Source of the DNA: JANYGM01 sp043764015
Lineage (GTDB): Bacteria > Bacteroidota > Bacteroidia > Cytophagales > Thermonemataceae
Length of the DNA stretch: 36,342 bases
Reading direction: 5' to 3'
Assembly: GCA_043764015.1 (NCBI GenBank)
Contig: JAYUKY010000086.1
Span: forward strand, 1-36,342
Shown here: piece by piece, positions 1-8,369 of the stretch
Layout of the letters: each line of letters opens with the position of its first letter
Position numbering within the stretch: the first letter of the stretch is position 1
Position numbers and translations under genes: made by a program
The notes under the pieces: generated by a model
The model's input: only the letters and a program-made list of their open reading frames with translations
Database searches by the model: none
What the model was told of the DNA's origin: nothing

Positions 1-50
1 CGTTGTTGGTGTCGCTGCGCTAAAACAACAAACAACGGCGGTTTTTTTGA
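1..50 (+). terminator. possible terminator hairpin at the left edge
   Basis: The first 37 bases form an imperfect hairpin, with CGTTGTT at 1-7 pairing with AACAACG at 31-37. A run of seven T follows at 44-50. This fits a rho-independent terminator of a plus-strand gene ending left of the window. The upstream gene is not visible, so the role is inferred. Confidence 0.4.
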
Positions 51-314
51 TACCTTTTGCAAAAAATAATGCTATAACTATTTGATTATAAAAGTATTAC
101 ATTCTGTCTCTTAACAACAATTTAAGATTGATTTTAATTTTGATGCGCTAATATACGGTTTTTCTTAGATTTTTCTAAGAAATAGCAAGAAAAAATTATG
201 CAAGAAAATGACAAGAAAAACAAAAAATACCTTAATGGTGCAAATAATGGCATATTTTTTGATACTCAGAGTTTGATAAATATATCTATAATTTAAAATT
301 TTATCTTCATTTTT
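51..314. other. AT-rich non-coding stretch
   Basis: No coding region, RNA gene or strong repeat was recognised between the left-edge hairpin and the lipoprotein gene at 315. The stretch is AT-rich and presumably holds the promoter of that gene. I could not find a clean TAnnTTTG box. Confidence 0.4.
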
Positions 315-1175
315 ATGCTAAATCTTTCTTCCAAAAAATGTCTTTCTAATTTATTTTTGGCGTTATTTTCTGCTATTTTCTTGGCAAGTTGTGCCACACC
401 ACGTCCTATTTTGCGTATTATACCCAAAGAAACAGACAAAATCCGTTATTGGCAAGGCAAAGAAATTGTTACTTTGCAAAATGATAGTGTAAAAATTATT
501 ATTTCCTATGACAGACAAAATAACTATGCTGTGGGTGATTTTTCTATGGATTGTAGCATTACTAATCTTTCTACACAAGATATTCTTATCAAACCAGAAG
601 CATTTTATTATCTTACTGAAAAAATGATAAATAAGACATCTTATGCTGTTGATGCTACTTTTATCAATAATAATCAAAAGAAAGAAACACGAGCAAAAGT
701 ATCCGCAATGAACCCAGAAAACGCTATTTTGAACGCAGAAATCCGCCAAAGTATGCAAGAAGCAGAAGCCAAAAACCAAAGAACAAGAGAAGGAATTTCA
801 CAAGTAACATCAGCAGTTTCTTTGAGTGCAAATGTAGTCAAAAGTTTGGCAGATAGGAATGCCAGCGCAGAACAACGCCAACAAAATAGTAGTAATCTAC
901 AAACTGCAGTGGCTATTAATATGCAAGCAAGTCAGCTAAATGCTCTCAATAACGAGATAAGAAGGCAAAATGTAGCACAACAAACAGAAAATTTTATCAA
1001 TAATCTGCATAATGTGCCACTCCGCAAAACTACGCTTGGACAAGGACAAGAAGTAAATGGCAAACTTATTTTTAAGTTTTATACTGCTTACAAAGAGCTG
1101 ACCTTTGTTTTTAAGGTGGGAGATAGCACTTTTGAAGTGCCATATTTGCAAACAATCATTATTCCAAAATTCTAG
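315..1175 (+). CDS. lipoprotein of unknown function with coiled-coil middle
   Basis: The product has 286 residues. A basic N-terminus is followed by a hydrophobic segment and the lipobox LASC with the modified cysteine at residue 26, so it should be lipid-anchored in the cell envelope. Residues about 135-225 are rich in Gln, Asn and Ala and look helical or coiled-coil. The flanks look like beta-rich segments, and the C-terminus ends in VPYLQTIIIPKF. I do not recognise a family. A 14-codon remnant matching this C-terminus occurs at 27181-27225, so a paralogue once lay elsewhere in the window. The gene is convergent with the one at 1240-2067 and shares a hairpin terminator with it. Confidence 0.75.
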   Translation: MLNLSSKKCLSNLFLALFSAIFLASCATPRPILRIIPKETDKIRYWQGKEIVTLQNDSVKIIISYDRQNNYAVGDFSMDCSITNLSTQDILIKPEAFYYLTEKMINKTSYAVDATFINNNQKKETRAKVSAMNPENAILNAEIRQSMQEAEAKNQRTREGISQVTSAVSLSANVVKSLADRNASAEQRQQNSSNLQTAVAINMQASQLNALNNEIRRQNVAQQTENFINNLHNVPLRKTTLGQGQEVNGKLIFKFYTAYKELTFVFKVGDSTFEVPYLQTIIIPKF

Positions 1176-1191
1176 GATATTTTTATTTGTG

Positions 1192-1235
1192 ATTGCCACG
1201 AATACACGAATTTTTCTTTGTGCATTCGTGGCAAT
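1192..1235. terminator. bidirectional terminator between convergent genes
   Basis: Two 16-base arms (1192-1207 and 1220-1235) are complementary with one mismatch around a 12-base loop. The arms centre on GCCACGAAT/ATTCGTGGC. T-rich sequence follows on the plus side and A-rich sequence precedes it, so it can end both the gene at 315 and the minus-strand gene at 1240. Confidence 0.65.
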
Positions 1236-1239
1236 ATTT

Positions 1240-2067
1240 TTATTTTTTGAGGAGTTTTTCTAGAGATTTTTCCAAAAGATTTTCTGGAATAGTGAAATAT
1301 GTATCAAAATCTTCTCCGCTATCATCACCTCTTTTCCATTCTAATTGAACTAAAAACATCTTTTTGTAATAATAAGTAGCTTTTATTTTTGGTTCTTCAT
1401 TAGATAAAGAAGTATTCATTATATCTGTTTTATTTTTTGGTTTTTCTTTTTGTAATGAAAAAATATTTTCATATTCCAACAAAAAATTATCCAAATGCGC
1501 CACAAGATTTTTGACATTTTCTTTTTTGTCATAAATCAAAATAGAATCTTTGCTAACCTTACTACTTCTTTGAAAATTTTTATCAGAATACAAGTACAAA
1601 TCACCCTTAAAGAGCTTCAATTCTAACATTTCATAGTTTTTACTTACTTTATTATAGAGATGAACATACGCCCGAGAATCTTCTTGTATATTTGCTTTAT
1701 TGTCAGAAAGAAACTTAAAAACATTAAAAGTTGATTTATATTTTCTTAAGATTATACTATTATCTTTTTCAGTAGTTGTACTTCTATCTTCCGTCCAAAG
1801 AGTATCAGTACGGACAATGTTGCCACTCGCATTCCTAACGACAAATTCTTTACATCTTCTGTCAAAGTAGTAACTTCCTTGATTTATTATTGTATTCCTA
1901 AAATAGCAATATTGTCCATTTTCCAAGTAGCCTAAAAACTCTGTGCTAGACTCAAGGCTGCTTGGTGGCGTTAGGTTTGGCGTTGTGCGTTGTGTTGTAC
2001 GTTGCGTTACACTTGACATTAAGCCAAACATAAGTAACACATAAAAAAAGATTGTGGTAGTTTTCAT
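1240..2067 (-). CDS. secreted protein of unknown function
   Basis: The product has 275 residues. It starts MKTTTIFFYVLLMFG, a basic then hydrophobic stretch typical of a Sec signal peptide, but no lipobox cysteine follows. After it comes a short low-complexity run, TQRTTQRTT, encoded by a GTTGTGCGTTGT-like microsatellite near 1980-2010. The body is rich in Tyr, Lys and Asp and contains YLENGQYCYFRN and YTFDRRC-like stretches, but no family is recognisable. The C-terminus (LLEKSLEKLLKK) looks helical. It stands alone on the minus strand, with a possible TAnnTTTG promoter at 2211-2218 and a shared terminator downstream. Confidence 0.7.
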   Translation of the reverse strand: MKTTTIFFYVLLMFGLMSSVTQRTTQRTTPNLTPPSSLESSTEFLGYLENGQYCYFRNTIINQGSYYFDRRCKEFVVRNASGNIVRTDTLWTEDRSTTTEKDNSIILRKYKSTFNVFKFLSDNKANIQEDSRAYVHLYNKVSKNYEMLELKLFKGDLYLYSDKNFQRSSKVSKDSILIYDKKENVKNLVAHLDNFLLEYENIFSLQKEKPKNKTDIMNTSLSNEEPKIKATYYYKKMFLVQLEWKRGDDSGEDFDTYFTIPENLLEKSLEKLLKK

Positions 2068-2210
2068 TATATTAGGTTTAGATAAATTTTCTGTAATAAT
2101 ACAAAAAATCTCTTAAAACTCCTTGAATTTATGCTTCTATTTCAAAAAAGTGCTTTTGGGATTGTATCAATTTTTGTGTAATATATTCCGTATTTCTGAT
2201 GTGTATATTC

Positions 2211-2237
2211 CAAAAATAACGTATTTTTGTGTTTCAA
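2211..2237 (-). promoter_or_regulatory. candidate Bacteroidota promoter for the secreted protein gene
   Basis: On the minus strand, TATTTTTG (plus 2211-2218) matches the TAnnTTTG -7 box. A TTG (CAA near 2236) lies about 17 bases upstream. The predicted leader is about 140 bases, which is long, so the assignment is tentative. Confidence 0.35.
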
Positions 2238-2495
2238 TGGTTATTTACTAATATAGCAAATAATTTTCAGCCTTTGTATGTATCACTTTTGTATTTTTAT
2301 AGCCAAGAATGAGCAAATAAAACACTTTTAAATGTTAATTTATTTATACATTAATATTATTTTTAATCCTAAACAACCTCAAAATATTCATTATCATTAT
2401 TTTATATTTTCCCTTATAGTGCATTTGTAGGAGTAAATAATTAATAAAAGTAACAAGAAGATAGCCATTACATTTTTGAATTTTGCTACCGTACA

Positions 2496-2557
2496 CTGTT
2501 TTTTATTATTGGTCAGTACCGTAGTGGAACGTAGGTCTGACCAGTAATAAAAAACAG
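2496..2557 (+). repeat. family B palindrome, copy 1
   Basis: A perfect or near-perfect 21-bp stem (arms 2496-2516 and 2537-2557) closes on a 20-base core, TACCGTAGTGGAACGTAGGT (2517-2536). The core is shared with copies at 2566-2631 and 8370-8435, while the arm sequences are not. Confidence 0.75.
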
Positions 2558-2565
2558 GGATTTCA

Positions 2566-2631
2566 ATTTTAAAAGAGATTATGGTCAGACCTACGCTACT
2601 CTACGGTACAAACCATAATTTCTTTTAAAGT
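2566..2631 (-). repeat. family B palindrome, copy 2 (inverted)
   Basis: Arms at 2566-2585 and 2612-2631 pair over 20 bp with two mismatches. Read on the minus strand the core is GTACCGTAGAGTAGCGTAGG followed by TCTGACC. This matches copy 1 although the outer arms are unrelated in sequence. Confidence 0.72.
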
Positions 2632-2950
2632 TGTGTACAGTAGCAAATCTTTGAATTACGAAATAATGGTAAGAATTATCAAATTTATACCTCTAATCTC
2701 ATTTAATAAATACATAAAATGTCACCTATATTGATAAATTAATATAATTTATTATTTTGAGGTCAGGTGCTAGGCTACTTTTTAGGATAAAAGTAACATT
2801 TTCTTAATTGTTCTCTATGTTAATTATTTCGCCAAGCGTTTCTATGATGCTTGTAAACATTGTTTTTGGGGTTTGATTAATTCCATTTTATAGTGCTTAC
2901 AAACGCACGAAAAAACTTTGTTAGTAATAAGTTGTTAATAACTTCCTAGT

Positions 2951-3025
2951 CGGTGGCGTTCACGCCACCGCTATACATAGCACCATTTTTTGACTTTGAT
3001 ATAAAAAAGTGGCGTAAACGCTACC
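2951..3025. repeat. inverted pair of GTGGCG hairpins
   Basis: CGGTGGCG-TTCA-CGCCACCG at 2951-2970 is a perfect small hairpin. A second, weaker one lies at 3008-3025 (GTGGCGTAAACGCTACC) and matches the first in inverted orientation at about 15 of 17 positions. The roughly 40 bp between them is AT-rich. The rest of 2068-3088 shows no gene that I can support. Confidence 0.5.
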
Positions 3026-3062
3026 TAGCATAGAAAAATAAAACTAGGACTTTATTTGCAAC

Positions 3063-3096
3063 TTGTTACTTAGTTTTTGAAAAAATGCTATATTTG
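3063..3096 (+). promoter_or_regulatory. Bacteroidota-type promoter of the methyltransferase gene
   Basis: TATATTTG at 3089-3096 fits TAnnTTTG exactly, with a TTG at 3063-3065 about 23 bases upstream. Transcription would begin near 3103. That rules out the upstream TTG start at 3077 and supports the ATG at 3119. Confidence 0.55.
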
Positions 3097-3118
3097 TAGT
3101 AAAACAAAATATAATCAA

Positions 3119-4741
3119 ATGGAAACTCAATTAGTCAAAAAAACATCTTTTTCATCTTTTTTGCACACACAGAAAAAAGACGAAAAAAGAATGAATACAG
3201 ATAAAAGAATAAAAAATGCTATTTTTTTTACAAATGATGTAGCAACAATTGATAAAATAATTGGGATCATTGATTTTTCTACTATTGAAACCAAAAAAAT
3301 ATTAGAGCCTTCTTGTGGTCAGGGAATAATTATTTTGAGAATTTTAGATAAATTTTATCAACAGAATCAAAGTAAAAATTCTATTGATAAATTTATTGCT
3401 AATAATCTCATTTTCAATGATTTAGATATTGAAATGGTAGAAAAAACCAAAGAAAATATCCAAAAAATGTATTTTAATTGGTTTAATACTACTTATGAAG
3501 GCGTTTTTCAAGGTTTTGTATCTGATTTTACGTTGCGTAATAATTCCAATAATAATACACTTTTTGAACAAAAAAATACAATTATTTTGGAGAAATTTTA
3601 TGGTCAGATAGATTATATTGTAGGAAATCCGCCTTATATTTCTTTGTATGGACGTAGGGACAAAAAGCAAAATGAACAACAAAGAATAGATTATTTGCAC
3701 AATTATCAGCAGTTTCCTACACATTTGCAAAATGGCAAAATCAATCTTGTAATGCTATTTTTGGAGCATTCTTTGGATTTTTTGAAACAAAAAGCACAAT
3801 TAAGTTTTATTATTGATTTGGCTTTTTTTGAAACTGCTTATCAATATACTCGTCAATTTTTGTTAGAAAAAACTTGTATTCAAAAACTTATTACGAATAT
3901 CACAGATTTTGATGTTGCAAGCGGACAAATAATTTTACAACTCTCTAAAAATCAGCAAAATAAAGAAAACAATGTACTTATTTATGACGAAAAAACAAAG
4001 CAAAATCATACACTAAAACAAACTATTTGGCATAATCCAAAAGATGAATTTAAGTTTAGATATAGTTTTTGTGATATTTCTGATGAAATTATCAATAAAA
4101 TAAAAAATAAAAATGATAAAAGCATTTTAGCACAATATCCAAATAAGAACTTGCGTACTTGCACTATGCTTTTGGATATGGAAGATAAATTTACAGAAGT
4201 GAAAACTGAAAATAATTCTATACAAGCCAATCAAGCTAACTTTTATCCTTATTATCAAGGTGCTAAATCTTTAAATTCCAAATATGATGATTTCAAATTT
4301 GGAAAATATTTTATTTATGATAAACCTCTACAAGACAAAATAAATGGTAATTTGAAAATTGAATTGGAAAAACAAGGCATCAAAAATAAGAAAAGAATTG
4401 GTTTAGGAGAAACAATTATTTACAAAAATCCAAAAGTTTTCATAAGACAATCAGCTAAAGAGTTGATTGCTAGTTTAGATTATGGAGAAAGTGCGGCTAA
4501 TAATAGTTTATATGTATTTTCTTTACGAGATAACTCTGAAAAAACGCTTTTTACACTTAAATTTCTTTGTGCTTGGCTTAATACTGATTTGATGACTTTT
4601 TATGCGCAAAGGCAGAATATTATTCGTTTTGCACAAGGGAAACAGCCACAAATAAAAATTTCGGATTTGGGTACAATTCCTTTACCAAATGATGAATTAT
4701 TACAAGAAAAAATAGTTTTTTTTTGCAACTCAAATAATTGA
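3119..4741 (+). CDS. N6-adenine DNA methyltransferase (TaqI/Eco57I-like), frame broken near the 3' end
   Basis: The product has 540 residues. Motif I is ILEPSCGQG (SAM binding) and motif IV is VGNPPYISLYGRR (catalytic NPPY), in the gamma order I then IV. The C-terminal part, with QGAKSLNSKYDDFKFGKYF and IRFAQGKQPQIKISDLGTIPLP, looks like the target-recognition half. It should methylate adenine as part of a type II restriction-modification system. The ATG at 3119 is preferred because the promoter box lies inside the longer TTG-initiated frame; ATG 3191 is a second possibility. At the 3' end a T9 run (4716-4724) puts the last codons out of frame. With T8 the protein would continue through EYYELSASEIAHIQETI, a typical tail, to a stop at 4854-4856. 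The possible causes are phase variation, slippage, a mutation or a sequencing error. Confidence 0.85.
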   Translation: METQLVKKTSFSSFLHTQKKDEKRMNTDKRIKNAIFFTNDVATIDKIIGIIDFSTIETKKILEPSCGQGIIILRILDKFYQQNQSKNSIDKFIANNLIFNDLDIEMVEKTKENIQKMYFNWFNTTYEGVFQGFVSDFTLRNNSNNNTLFEQKNTIILEKFYGQIDYIVGNPPYISLYGRRDKKQNEQQRIDYLHNYQQFPTHLQNGKINLVMLFLEHSLDFLKQKAQLSFIIDLAFFETAYQYTRQFLLEKTCIQKLITNITDFDVASGQIILQLSKNQQNKENNVLIYDEKTKQNHTLKQTIWHNPKDEFKFRYSFCDISDEIINKIKNKNDKSILAQYPNKNLRTCTMLLDMEDKFTEVKTENNSIQANQANFYPYYQGAKSLNSKYDDFKFGKYFIYDKPLQDKINGNLKIELEKQGIKNKKRIGLGETIIYKNPKVFIRQSAKELIASLDYGESAANNSLYVFSLRDNSEKTLFTLKFLCAWLNTDLMTFYAQRQNIIRFAQGKQPQIKISDLGTIPLPNDELLQEKIVFFCNSNN

Positions 4742-4856
4742 TTTACAGATAGGTATAGTATTTTCTAAGAATGAAATAAATAAGTTAATTTTTGAGTATT
4801 ATGAGCTTTCTGCATCAGAAATAGCACATATTCAAGAAACTATTACAAATTTTTGA
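4742..4856 (+). pseudogene. displaced C-terminal tail of the methyltransferase
   Basis: This stretch reads without stops in the neighbouring frame as IIDLQIGIVFSKNEINKLIF and then YYELSASEIAHIQETITNF. Such a YELS..EI..I ending is common at the C-terminus of this methyltransferase group. It would join the main frame if the T9 tract at 4716-4724 had eight T. It overlaps the 3' end of the convergent gene by 14 bp. Confidence 0.7.
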
Positions 4857-5276
4857 TATTATCTTCTTGTTTTTTATTTTCTAAAAATAGTTCTTCAAGT
4901 GTTATTTTTTTGTAGATAATGCCATTTTCTATCTCTTTGAGTTCAGTTTGTGCCTTTTTAAACCACCTTTCAAATGATTGTTTTTTCTTTTCTACCAAAA
5001 AACTGATAAAATCCTCTCTTGTTCTATAAACAGAGGCTTGTGCATAATTAACTTGCAACTGATTAGCAGGCGTTATACGTACTGTTGGACTTATATCTTT
5101 GAGAAAATAGGCTTTCACAAATTCATCATTTTTTGGCATAAAAGCTAATAAATTTGCTTGCCCTGTCTTTCTCCTTTTTTTACGACAATAGGCAACGTAG
5201 GAGTATTTTTAATGATATTTTCAATTACTTTTTTGAGTTCTAAAAGCATCAAATTTTCAAAATCTTGTATTTCCAT
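4843..5276 (-). pseudogene. small convergent gene next to the methyltransferase, frameshifted
   Basis: Two minus-strand frames appear to be one gene of about 144 residues. The first starts at ATG 5276 (MEIQDFENLM...) and runs 43 codons to a stop at 5145. The second covers 5139-4843 (MPKNDEFVKAYFLKDISP...). One extra A in the A7 tract (T7 on the plus strand, 5175-5181) would join them as ...VVKKRRKTGQANLLAFMPKND. The second half is Lys/Glu-rich and helical toward its end. I recognise no family. The tail-to-tail position with a DNA methyltransferase suggests a cognate restriction enzyme, a fragment of one or an accessory protein, but this is inference from context only. Confidence 0.5.
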
Positions 5277-5320
5277 AAATTTACATTAAATTATCAATTA
5301 TTTGGCTATAATATTGACTA

Positions 5321-8254
5321 CTATTTACTTCTTAGTTGTGCATTTTCTTTAGTTAATTCCTCAATTTTGCGTGTTTGTGTACGCTTATGAAGTTCTGTTA
5401 TTGTTTCATCAAAAGAGAGTTCAATGATTTTATAAACTTTCTTTTTTGCATCAAAAAGTGGCAAGTAAGAGGTAGAAAGCCATACATCTTCATTATATTT
5501 ATTTTTCCTTTTGAAAAGTCCTGTAACATTTTCTCCTGCACGCAAATCTTTCCAAATATTTGCATATTCTGGCGTTTCTGCCTCTTGCTCTGAGAGAAGT
5601 ATTTTGTAGTTTTTGTTCAAAATATCCTCATTATCATACTGAAAAGCAGCTTTAAAAGCATTATTTATACTTTCTATATTTCCATTGACGCTTATTTCTA
5701 CTCTAATCACAGAACTATTGTTGATAGCCACAAGTTGATTTTGAATTTCTATTTGGTTTTTCTCCATATCTTCTTGCTGAATACCAAGCATTTCCAAATT
5801 CTGGTTAATCATCTCTTCTTGTTTGCTCATTTGCTCATAAATAGCTTTTATTTCAATTTCTTGTTCTTTTCTTACTGTAATATTATGTGCAAACATAGAA
5901 AGTCCATTTATATTAGAATTTCTATCCATTATAGGATTAAAATTGTATTCGTAATGAATGGTTGTATTTTGGTTTTTACTAATGTTTTCTTCTACTGAAA
6001 AACGCTCCCCACGTAAAGCACGGTCAAAATTTGTCTTAAATTTGCCTCGTTGTTCATCACTCAAAAGCGTGAGCAAATTATTACTATAACTTAGTTTTAC
6101 GCCATTTTCTTGTGCAAACCAGTTTTTAGCCGCCACATTGTAGGTCATAATTCTATATTCTTTATCCAAAGACAAAATAATGTCTTCTGTATTGTCTATC
6201 AAGGCATTTAGTGTGTTTTGTTTCTCTTGAAGTTCTATGACCATTCGTTTGGTTTCCTTGTCATTTCTGTTCATTTCTTCTTGTGTGGACTGCAATTCTT
6301 CTACATTTTGCCTCGTTTGTTCTCCTTGCTGGCGCATTGTTTGGGTAAGCTCACGAGATTCTGCCAAAAGTTCTTTTGTTTTAAGATTATTTTTTACAGA
6401 AAAAATAGTAATAGCAATACTATCAGAAACACGTTGCACAAAATCCACCTGCAAATCCGTAAATTCTGTAAAAGATGCTAATTCTAGCACACCAAGCGTA
6501 TTTGTATTTGTCTTTAGCGGAACAATAAGAATATTATTTGGTGTTGCCTCGCCCAAACCAGAAGTAATATTGATGTAGCTTTTTGGTATTTCTTTGACAT
6601 TCAGCGTATCAGATTCTCTAAAAGCCTGTCCAAGCAAACCTTCACCTACTGCAACTTGTTTTTTAAGCATTTTGCGTTGGTCGTAGGCATAGCAAGCAAG
6701 CATATCTAATTGTGGATTTTCTGTATCTTGATTGTCATTTAAGATGAAAATCCCACCTTGATTGGCATTGATGTATTTCACAACATTAGCAATAATTTCG
6801 TAGGTAAGTTGTTGAATATCATCATTATTTTCTCTTAAAAGTTCAGAAAAAAGCGTAATGCCATTATTGACCCAACTTCTGCGGTGTTCTTCATCAGCCA
6901 CGACTGTAAGACTTGTTTGCATATCCAAAAGGGCATTTCCTAGCAAATCTTCTTTGCTCAAAGCCTTAAATTCTGCTTGTAGATTGCCGTGTCCCACTTG
7001 CTCTGCAAAACTCGCATAATTATTAAATCCATCAATTAAAGTATTCACAGAACCTGCCATTTGCCCTACTTCGTCATTGCTTTCTATGCGTAATTTGCTT
7101 GTTTTCTTGCCTTCAGCAATGTTTTCAAGGGTTTCTTTTACTCTAATAATAACTTTTGTGATAGCATTGACAATAAAACCAAGCCCCAAAACAAACACCA
7201 AAGAAGCCATTACAAAGCCTATAATCAGCGTGTTACGTATATCAGCAAGAGATTTATCCAGTAATTGTGTTTCATCTATGGTTGCGCCAATAACAAGGTC
7301 GTAAGGCTCATAATAGGTGAAATACGTTTGCTTCCACGTTTTGCCATCTTCTTCAGTTGTCTGGAAACGGTATTTTCCACGTTTATTTTTGCGAACATAA
7401 TCCAAAAATTTATCATTATTATCTGTATCTGTCTGAACTTCAGATTTTTCATCAAGGTTTGTTTTTCCTTCAAATTTCCCTTCAATGATAGGGTGAATAA
7501 TATATTGTCCTTCTTTGAGTGTAAGCGCAAACGGATAACCTGTTGTAAAATATTTTTTTTCTTTGAATTTCTTTCTCAAATACCCCAAATCCTTCTCTTT
7601 CACGCCTGTATAAATCATACCCACAATTTGCCCTTCTAGCTTTATTGGCTCAAAAGCCGTAATATACCAATCATTAACATTATAAAATCTTCCTTTAAAT
7701 GATTGCCCACGCTCAATAGCCTGTACAACTGGAGAAGATGCAGGTAAAAAATAACCCGTAAGCAGCTTGCCATCAGGTGCTTTTTCTGTGGTGGTGATAC
7801 GCATATAGCCTTCTGATGTTTTTTGATAGATACTGATGTCGCTATCTGTGAGTTTACGGAGCGTATCCACAAGTGTAAGGTCATTTTGTAACGAAATTTC
7901 GCCTATATTCCAACGAGGAACTTCCAAGAGTTTTTTTGCAGAAGTTATCTGATTGGTAGCCGTAAAAGAGGTTTTATCTCTGATTTCTGTAAGTTCGCCT
8001 CTACTGTAAAACCCACTTGTAGCCACACGCAAGGCTTTATCTATGGTTTCTTGTTTGTATTTATATTCAATTTCTAAAAGTGTGGTAAGGTCTTCTAATT
8101 GGCTATACATACGGTTATCAGCCACTTCTATAAATTCATCTTTTTGATTAGAATAAATAACAGAAGCTAACACGCTGAAAATCAGTATCAAAACAATACC
8201 TGAAAATAAAAGAAACTTAGCATTAAGGCTTAGGCGGCGGACAAATTCTAACAT
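5321..8254 (-). CDS. membrane sensor with Cache, HAMP, GAF and two PAS domains, no kinase domain
   Basis: The product has about 977 residues. Transmembrane helix 1 is at about 12-32, followed by an extracytoplasmic Cache-like sensor (about 33-335). Helix 2 is at about 338-360, then HAMP (about 362-415, with the SNDEVGQMAGSVNTL segment) and GAF (about 450-610). A Gln/Glu-rich coiled coil leads to PAS (about 680-795), more coiled coil and a second PAS (about 840-950). It ends in KIEELTKENAQLRSK without an H-box, ATPase, GGDEF or methyl-accepting signature. It probably senses an external ligand and passes a signal through protein contacts. The start LEFVRRLSLNAKF at 8254 is chosen because the upstream extension to 8425 is translated from a 7-bp tandem repeat and a palindrome. 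It lies downstream of gldD on the same strand. Confidence 0.85.
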   Translation of the reverse strand: MLEFVRRLSLNAKFLLFSGIVLILIFSVLASVIYSNQKDEFIEVADNRMYSQLEDLTTLLEIEYKYKQETIDKALRVATSGFYSRGELTEIRDKTSFTATNQITSAKKLLEVPRWNIGEISLQNDLTLVDTLRKLTDSDISIYQKTSEGYMRITTTEKAPDGKLLTGYFLPASSPVVQAIERGQSFKGRFYNVNDWYITAFEPIKLEGQIVGMIYTGVKEKDLGYLRKKFKEKKYFTTGYPFALTLKEGQYIIHPIIEGKFEGKTNLDEKSEVQTDTDNNDKFLDYVRKNKRGKYRFQTTEEDGKTWKQTYFTYYEPYDLVIGATIDETQLLDKSLADIRNTLIIGFVMASLVFVLGLGFIVNAITKVIIRVKETLENIAEGKKTSKLRIESNDEVGQMAGSVNTLIDGFNNYASFAEQVGHGNLQAEFKALSKEDLLGNALLDMQTSLTVVADEEHRRSWVNNGITLFSELLRENNDDIQQLTYEIIANVVKYINANQGGIFILNDNQDTENPQLDMLACYAYDQRKMLKKQVAVGEGLLGQAFRESDTLNVKEIPKSYINITSGLGEATPNNILIVPLKTNTNTLGVLELASFTEFTDLQVDFVQRVSDSIAITIFSVKNNLKTKELLAESRELTQTMRQQGEQTRQNVEELQSTQEEMNRNDKETKRMVIELQEKQNTLNALIDNTEDIILSLDKEYRIMTYNVAAKNWFAQENGVKLSYSNNLLTLLSDEQRGKFKTNFDRALRGERFSVEENISKNQNTTIHYEYNFNPIMDRNSNINGLSMFAHNITVRKEQEIEIKAIYEQMSKQEEMINQNLEMLGIQQEDMEKNQIEIQNQLVAINNSSVIRVEISVNGNIESINNAFKAAFQYDNEDILNKNYKILLSEQEAETPEYANIWKDLRAGENVTGLFKRKNKYNEDVWLSTSYLPLFDAKKKVYKIIELSFDETITELHKRTQTRKIEELTKENAQLRSK

Positions 8255-8260
8255 AAATAG

Positions 8261-8290
8261 TTGTGAGTTGTGAGTTGTGAGTTGTGAGTT
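8261..8290. repeat. 7-bp tandem repeat (TTGTGAG)x4 in the leader of the sensor gene
   Basis: TTGTGAG is repeated four times without error, plus two bases, ending six bases upstream of the ATG of the sensor gene. On the mRNA it reads AACTCACAACTCACAA..., an unstructured leader where a ribosome would bind. Copy-number change could alter expression. Confidence 0.75.
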
Positions 8291-8337
8291 AATACAAAGT
8301 AACATTTTAAAGTAACATTCATTAAGCGCAACAAGCA

Positions 8338-8345
8338 CAAAAATA
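8338..8345 (-). promoter_or_regulatory. candidate -7 box for the sensor gene
   Basis: On the minus strand TATTTTTG fits TAnnTTTG. No clear -33 TTTG was found at the usual distance. It lies between the family B palindrome and the tandem-repeat leader. Confidence 0.3.
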
Positions 8346-8369
8346 ATGATTTTTTGGTAATTTGCACCA

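Larger units (their letters stand above)
2482..2647. repeat. nested inverted-repeat element (two family B hairpins inside an outer inverted repeat)
   Basis: The outer arms, TTTGCTACCGTACAC at 2482-2496 and GTGTACAGTAGCAAA at 2633-2647, are reverse complements with one mismatch. Between them sit two further hairpins (2496-2557 and 2566-2631) in opposite orientation. The whole unit of about 166 bp has no coding potential and resembles a MITE or a BIME-like composite of palindromes. Confidence 0.7.

Noticed and set aside
3077..3118. TTG start of the methyltransferase
   Set aside because: A TATATTTG promoter box lies within this stretch, so the ATG at 3119 is more plausible.
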